A DNA stretch of 64,000 bases from Acanthosepion pharaonis (taxonomy: Eukaryota > Mollusca > Cephalopoda > Sepiida > Sepiidae). The stretch covers positions 35,001 through 99,000 of the forward strand of contig CAHIKZ030000250.1 in the NCBI GenBank assembly GCA_903632075.3. The letters run 5' to 3'. The notes beneath the pieces were generated by a model. It did not search any database. It had not been told where the DNA came from and saw nothing but the letters and a program-made list of their open reading frames with translations. Numbering within the stretch: position 1 is the first letter of the stretch; each line of letters begins with the position of its first letter. Both the position numbers and the translations under genes were made by a program. Positions 58,341 to 64,000 of the stretch are shown one piece after another.

Positions 58341-60419
58341 GTTAACTCCGACAAAGGTATGCCTAAGACAAGCTTCTCAAAGACTTCTGATGGAAATTAG
58401 GCTAGAGTCATTAAGTAAAAATGTAATGTGTCTTAGGTAGATATATTTTGGATTGCATGATCACCCTGTTTGTGACTTTTTTAATCTTGAGGGCTTTATT
58501 ACTAAAGTTGCTAATGTTCACATTGAAAATTGTATGGTGATAGAGCTGATAAGTGTTCATTTTAGCATTGGTGATGGCTGTATATAAACCACAATTCAGC
58601 ACCATATAATAAAGTGCTTCGCATAACAGGTTTTCAAATTTGTGTTTTTAACAAAAGCTCTCATTTATTCTCATGGAGTAGGTAGCTTGTAAAGAGTTAT
58701 GATAGCTGCATTTGGGAATTTGTGCCAAAATTTATCCTACTAGCAACAAGCAATGAGGTCATTTTAGTGTGCAGAATGGTAAATTTACTAATATTTTTGC
58801 ACATATAAAACATTTACCAAAAAATCCACCTAGATGGAAATCATACAAATATTAGTTATAGATTTTTGTTTCTATGCAACATGAACTAATTTCTTGCAAT
58901 GTTTCTGTGTATTGTTATTACTCATTAGAAGGCAGTTCCATCTGAGTTTTATCATTGAATGTGATCCAAGCATCTGCATGCCACAGTTCTTGTTCTTGAA
59001 GAATGTGTTTAGTGGTACCAAATTGGAAGAGTTGCACTCATCTATAATTTGTTTTGAAGTATTTTTGGTTGAACGTTTACAGTCCTGATCTGTTTCCATA
59101 CCATCCTATGCAACTTTCCAAGGTGGCCACATCTTGGTTGGTCTGAAACATTTCCAGTACCTTGAAACTTTTTAAATGATTTTTGAAATGTTACTTCATG
59201 AAAGTTCATTAGCTATTCTTCACTAGCTTGTTTCTTTAGAACTTTTCACCATGTGCTGTTGCAAAAACAATATTTCCATGTGGGCAAAAAGTGAAAACCA
59301 AAATGGCCAAGTGGCTGAAAACCTTTGTATGGACATTTGTGGGGGTCACCTTGCATCTTTCTCTCTCATTCTGTAACATTAGATATGGAAATGATTTCAA
59401 TAGGGTCATCTACTTACTCTTGGATGCCTAATAGAAAGGTGGATATCTTTTTTTTTCTTATGAGATTTTCTGGACTCCTCACAAGCTTATTTCAACCACC
59501 CTATTTATTAATATCACACTTTTCCACCCAGAGCTCAAATAGGAAACATTAATTATTATAGTTTGTTCAAGGTTTTACATGCATGCCATTCTGATTGTTT
59601 GAATAAGATGTATAAATCAGTTTTATTTTTTAGGTTTGATACCAACCTCTTCTTCATGAATTTTTGCACTTTCTCATAAGATGACAAGCACAAATGTAAT
59701 TTAGATTTTTATGTAAGTTATGTAATATTTAATTTGTATGTGTTCTTTTTGCATATTAATTAAAGTTGTGAGAGGTATCATTTGCATTCTTATCAGAAAT
59801 TGCAATTAGTCATAGGGATAAGGTTAGATGTTACAGTAGTGGTTCTGAAAAAAGTTTCTTTACTAGAATTCTACATTTTTTTAGCCTTTAAATGATTCTT
59901 TAACCTCCCCCTTTTATTATTACATATTGAAAAATTCTGACACCACTCCAATTATTAACCACCTAAGAGTATGAACTGGCAATTATTAGAAATTTACAAT
60001 AGTCTAAAGTTGCCAAAGTCTTTTGGACAATATTACATATTTTTTTTTTTTTTCTGTGCAAAATATCTCGAAATGTGTATTATTGCTCATGTGATCTTGT
60101 AATATTTTGAGTTTATTCTACAGCATATTTATTATTATTAAATTCAGAAATATTAGCTCTGTTGACATTACTTGAGAATAAGCCTCAGACCTCTTAAAAA
60201 GTTTATTGCAAATTACTTGCTAATGTGTGTGTGAGTGCACAACTACAAACTATAAGGTAAGTAGCCTGTATTCCTTGATGCAAATTTTTTTTATGCTCTT
60301 TCATAGAAAAATATTTGGGGAACCAGATATATGCTTTTAACTCTTTTAATGAAAAATTGCTCTCAGGAGAATACATTCTCTCCACAGATTACATAGATAC
60401 CTCCACGAGATTGCTAAAA
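58341..60419 (+). other. ACP6-like gene intron 1, middle part
   Basis: The minus-strand frame 59099-58872 (KRSTKNTSKQIIDECNSSNL) looks like a degraded coding fragment, perhaps of a DNA transposon, but I cannot place it. Nothing else recognised. Confidence 0.4.
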
Positions 60420-61560
60420 AAAGAGCATAGCATGATGAAAAAGATGCCAAACTTGACAAAAACAAAATTTTATCGTCTAAATGTTTATGTTATTATTAAG
60501 AGGAAAGATCAAGGTATTTTGGGGGTATTTTTTTACATTTTTTAATCGTTCCTAGCACATCCAAAATTTTCGTTAAAAATCTTTTTTTTTCTGAGTCAGC
60601 AAAATTGACCATTTTTTTACATTTTATAGAAAAAACTTGAAATCTCACTTTGAAATTCTTTTAAATATCAATTATCATTTTTTCAAAACTTATTCAAAGA
60701 AAATCAGAAATTATAATGTTTATTTAAAATATTTTGAACCAAGCTTAACTTAGCTTCTGCGCCGAAATATGTAATTTGAAAATAAAACAAAGCAGGTCAT
60801 AAACTTTCGCATCATTTGACAGGTGATAAATGACATATTGACGGATTCTGTGAGGATAATTTGTTCTAGAAAAGTGAAATGATTTACATTTAAGTGAACA
60901 AATTATTTACCTCGTTATTTTTAAGGAATAACTCTAATTTTTTTTTTTTTCTACTTAGCTTTCACCTTTACATTTACGATGCTTTATGGAAAATATATTA
61001 TAAAGAAATTAAAATAAGACTGTTAAGAGTGAGATTAAATTTCATAAGAAAAGTATCTAATTTATAGGTACTTTTCTTATGAAATTTTATCAGAAGTGTA
61101 CCTAAAATACTATAATTTTATGTACATTTACTACATTTTACTGTTATTTGTATTTCCATTCATTTTATTATTAATTTTGATATTTCATTTATGGAAAAAT
61201 GTCACAACTGAGATTAATATAAAAATAAGACCATATAAATTTCATAAGATGATACTGATACTCGTAGGTACCCTTCTCAGTTGAAATTGAAAAATCAAAT
61301 TAACTTCTCCACACATGTTTCGCAAAAGTAAAGGCCTTAACAGTGGAGAACAATGCTTAACTCAAATAGCACAACTTAATTGTATTCTGGTTGGTCTTCC
61401 ATACTTTATAATTACTGCCCGATTATAAACACAAAATTACATTTCTTAATTACTGCGGATCTTCTGATTAGTCAAAATGATACAATTTACAACGTGCTAA
61501 AAAAAGATCTATCTCATATGAAGACTTAGGAAACCCGATGCGGTTTTTAACTAATTGAAA
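60420..61560 (-). repeat. R1 dispersed repeat, long minus-oriented copy
   Basis: Inverted and collinear with 39185-40262 over about 1.1 kb, with moderate divergence (for example 'catttacgatgctttatgga' against 'ccataaagcatcgtaaacg'). Also matches 1-395 in its lower part. Lies inside intron 1 of the ACP6-like gene. Confidence 0.8.
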
Positions 61561-61740
61561 GTGAAATAAAAGAAATACTTATACGAAATTAACAGTATTT
61601 TTTTTTTCTGTCCTTTAAGATCTGAAAGCTAAGATATGTAAAACACAGGAAGAAATTGATAATTTTTGGTAAAATATCTTGTGTATATGTATGGATGTGT
61701 GTCAGAGAAATAGAAAAATGATATTTGCAATAAATGATCG

Positions 61741-62380
61741 GGGATGAGTTTTAGACCACACCCTTAAAAAACAAGCCATGTCCACCACAATTTTTGCCTT
61801 CAACTTCAAAAAAAATTTTTTTTTCTAACAATGAAAAATGTTACGTTTTTCTTAATAAGGTGGTCGTTGGGATTTTTCAAGAAAAACATTTGACTCTATC
61901 CCTAATGTAGATATATTTTCAAAGAAAAGATGTAGATGAAAGTAATTTCAACAAATGTTCATAATTATTTTGACATTTACTGTACATATCTTTTTTTTTT
62001 TTTGTTTCAATATTTATTTTGATTTAATGAAAAAGCTTTTTATTTTTATACAGTAATACAGCAATATTATTTTTTCCGCAACATATTCTAAGCTACTAAT
62101 GTTGTAATGTTTTCATTTCTTTTATGAAAATGTTCTACTGCAATGTATCATTGCTAATAATACTAGTCATCATAATCTATGTTATTTGTCAATAAAAAGA
62201 TTTGATTTTAAAGTTTTTTGTTTATTTTTATCAATTTTTAAAGGGTCTACATTAATATTACTTTTTACAAATAAAAAACAAATTTTGCAAATTCTAAAAA
62301 GATTGCTGCAATGCCCTCTTTTTTAAGCGATCCACCAGGACAATTTTTGCCTATCCCTGTTTTAGGCTAAACTCATCCCT
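61741..62380. mobile_element. Possible MITE with short terminal inverted repeats
   Basis: The left end GGGATGAGTTTTAGACCAC and the right end (reverse complement) GGGATGAGTTTAGCC match at their outer 12 bases. A second pair, 'accacaatttttgcc' and the complement of 'gacaatttttgcc', lies inside. The body is AT-rich with no frame. No certain target duplication. Confidence 0.5.
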
Positions 62381-63239
62381 GTATGATGTATATTTAAGCA
62401 GAACATATTCATCCAAATAAGTTTGATTAATAAAAGAAATGACAATGTGTGTCTGTTTAATTTTTTATTGTATTTTCCAATTTTCAAATAAGGTATTGAA
62501 TAAGGATCAAATATTGTGGATAAACTATCCAAAGCTTATGTCTATGTTGCTGTTCAAATATTTTCAGCCACCTGTAATTTTCAAGAACCAATATGGTGAC
62601 TGTGTGGTAGGCAAAATTCTTTTGTTTACATCCTGGTATTTGGAAAATTGTATGTAGATTAAAAAATGAAATAAAATTATATGAAATGTTCAAAAGATAT
62701 TTATCTTTTTCTATGTAGAATGCAGAAATAATGATTGATTAAAAAATATTGATAGTTTTAATTAAAGAGGAATAAAAAATATTAAAAAATTTTCTGTCTT
62801 TGAAACTCACTGTTGTTTTTTTTTTCTTTTAATATGCAGAACACAAAATCAACTTCTTGCCTCTGAACTGTTCATGTTATCACAGATTTAAGCAGAAATA
62901 TTCACATATTACTGAATATCTTTTATTTAGATAATTGAAAATTGATTTTCTACATGAAATCCACAAGGAAAATATAACTCTTGAATTCCTCAAATAAATG
63001 TAAAATATTACCACATAAACCAGTATGACTATGTATTCATAGCAAAGTTTACTATTTTTTTCTGTTGAATATATTTAATTGCAGTGTCAAGTCCATCATT
63101 AAAGTGGGTCTTTAACCATTCAATAGATCTTTTTTGTGAGTTTTTGGTGATGCACTAAACAACATGATTTACTGTTTCATTATATCTTCTCAGTCATGCT
63201 AAAAGATAACACTAAATTGAAGAATCTTTGTTCTTTCTG

Positions 63240-63560
63240 TCTTTGCAGTTTGGAATTTCAACTCTTACCCTGTTAAGCACAACTCCCCATGGCATGTTAA
63301 TTTGGGTGGTTTTCAAAATCTCACATAAAAACGTCTTTAAAGACATCAAAACTTAACTGGTGAATTGCAGAAAATTTTGAAAAAAGAAAAATTTTGTCTG
63401 GGTTAGGAAATCTGACAGTGATTTTGCTGCATGACAACAGCCATTCTCACTATCTCAAAAGGCAGTACAGTATTTGAAAGAAGTACTTCTTCCACATGCA
63501 GCATCACCTTCAGATTATCACCTAGTTTGTTTCATACAATACTCTTTGATTCTTACAACT
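63240..63560 (+). pseudogene. mariner-family transposase relic
   Basis: Broken plus-strand frames include LGNLTVILLHDNSHSH (about 63400-63450), matching the second catalytic Asp region of mariner transposases (Leu-x-His-Asp-Asn-Ala-x-x-His), then 'AASPSDYHLV' where the Ser-Pro-Asp-Leu-Ala-Pro-Ser-Asp-Tyr block is expected. Heavily decayed; ends not defined. Confidence 0.5.
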
Positions 63561-63920
63561 TGAAGATAGTGAAAATGTCTTCTTTATTGAATCAAAACCT
63601 CTCCTCATAGAATTCATGATTTACTCAAAAGTTATATGGTTATTGAAAGCCAAGGAAAATATGTTGATGACAAAATAATTATGCAAGGATTTTACATAAA
63701 TCAAATGTTTTATTGAAAAAAACGTTGAAACTTGATACAAAATAACATAGCCAATCTGAATGTTTCTATACTGTGAATTCTAAACTGAATAACCTACATC
63801 TTATAACAATTAAAATTGATGTTGTTATATGAATTGATCTTTGATTATAAGAACTATTTGTAATTTTTTTTTTCAGAATAAGTAATAATGGAATTTACTT
63901 TGTCTTGTTTCATTTTTCAG

Positions 63921-64000
63921 GCTAATTATGAAGCAGAGAGCTTGATGGTAGACATGGCTGAGACTAGTTTTGGTTATGACATAATCAATGCTCAATCAAA
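63921..64000 (+). CDS. Histidine acid phosphatase (ACP6-like), exon 2, cut by window edge
   Basis: Follows a good acceptor (tttcatttttcag). In the phase set by exon 1 it reads ANYEAESLMVDMAETSFGYD and stays open to the edge. The spacing and a Phe-x-Tyr near its middle fit the segment after the RHGAR motif in ACP6-type enzymes. The intron from exon 1 is 8417 bp. The assignment rests on phase and position more than on strong sequence identity. Confidence 0.65.

Noticed and set aside
1..64000. CRISPR arrays, bacterial operons, phage or toxin systems.
   Set aside because: No regularly spaced identical repeats, no prokaryote-like gene packing, and spliced animal genes throughout. All repeats trace to transposable elements, microsatellites or R1.

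Overview
This is animal genomic DNA: AT-rich, with conserved exons separated by kilobase-scale introns with GT..AG boundaries, and most of the rest made of transposable elements. The mix of Mag/K02A2.6-like Ty3/Gypsy elements, L1/Tx1-, Jockey/CR1- and RTE-like LINEs, Tc1/mariner elements and TA/GT microsatellites fits a lophotrochozoan such as a mollusc, possibly a cephalopod. That placement is inference; no diagnostic marker gene is present.

Two host genes are visible. On the minus strand (18771 down to 3701) seven exons encode the first 422 residues of a Cdc20/Fizzy-family WD40 activator of the anaphase-promoting complex. It has a C-box near the N-terminus, all exon phases are compatible, and the C-terminal exon(s) were not found, probably lying beyond the left edge. 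On the plus strand at 55243-55503 and from 63921 to the right edge are the first two coding exons of a histidine acid phosphatase most like lysophosphatidic acid phosphatase (ACP6), split by an 8.4 kb intron.

The introns of the Cdc20-family gene hold two complete Tc1-like transposons with exact TA target duplications (2002-3470 and 9007-10608, both with damaged transposases), a mariner relic, a 5S-rRNA-derived sequence followed by a tRNA-like sequence (5065-5275, SINE3-like), a foldback element (5835-7125), two short LINE/SINE tails, and a roughly 500 bp imperfect palindrome (16725-17245). Upstream of the gene is an RTE-like LINE relic (20290-21065).

The centre of the window (21628-38918) is a three-level nest of retroelements whose target duplications can be read directly. 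An old dispersed repeat (R1) was split by Gypsy element A (minus strand, duplication GTTAT). A was split inside pol by Gypsy element B (plus strand, duplication GACGT). The 3' LTR of B was split by a 6.8 kb L1/Tx1-like LINE (17 bp duplication with one mismatch). All reading frames in the nest carry frameshifts or stops, so it appears inactive.

To the right lie the second half of R1, a Jockey/CR1-like LINE relic (42715-44640), an L1/Tx1-like LINE relic (45060-46870) and a third Gypsy element C (47842-51743, minus) with an internal deletion joining reverse transcriptase to integrase. Further R1 copies occur at the left edge, around a striking hairpin at 54380-54469, and inverted at 60420-61560. 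No CRISPR array, intact tRNA or rRNA gene, or prokaryote-type operon was seen. The remaining sequence is mostly AT-rich intronic or intergenic DNA in which I recognise nothing.
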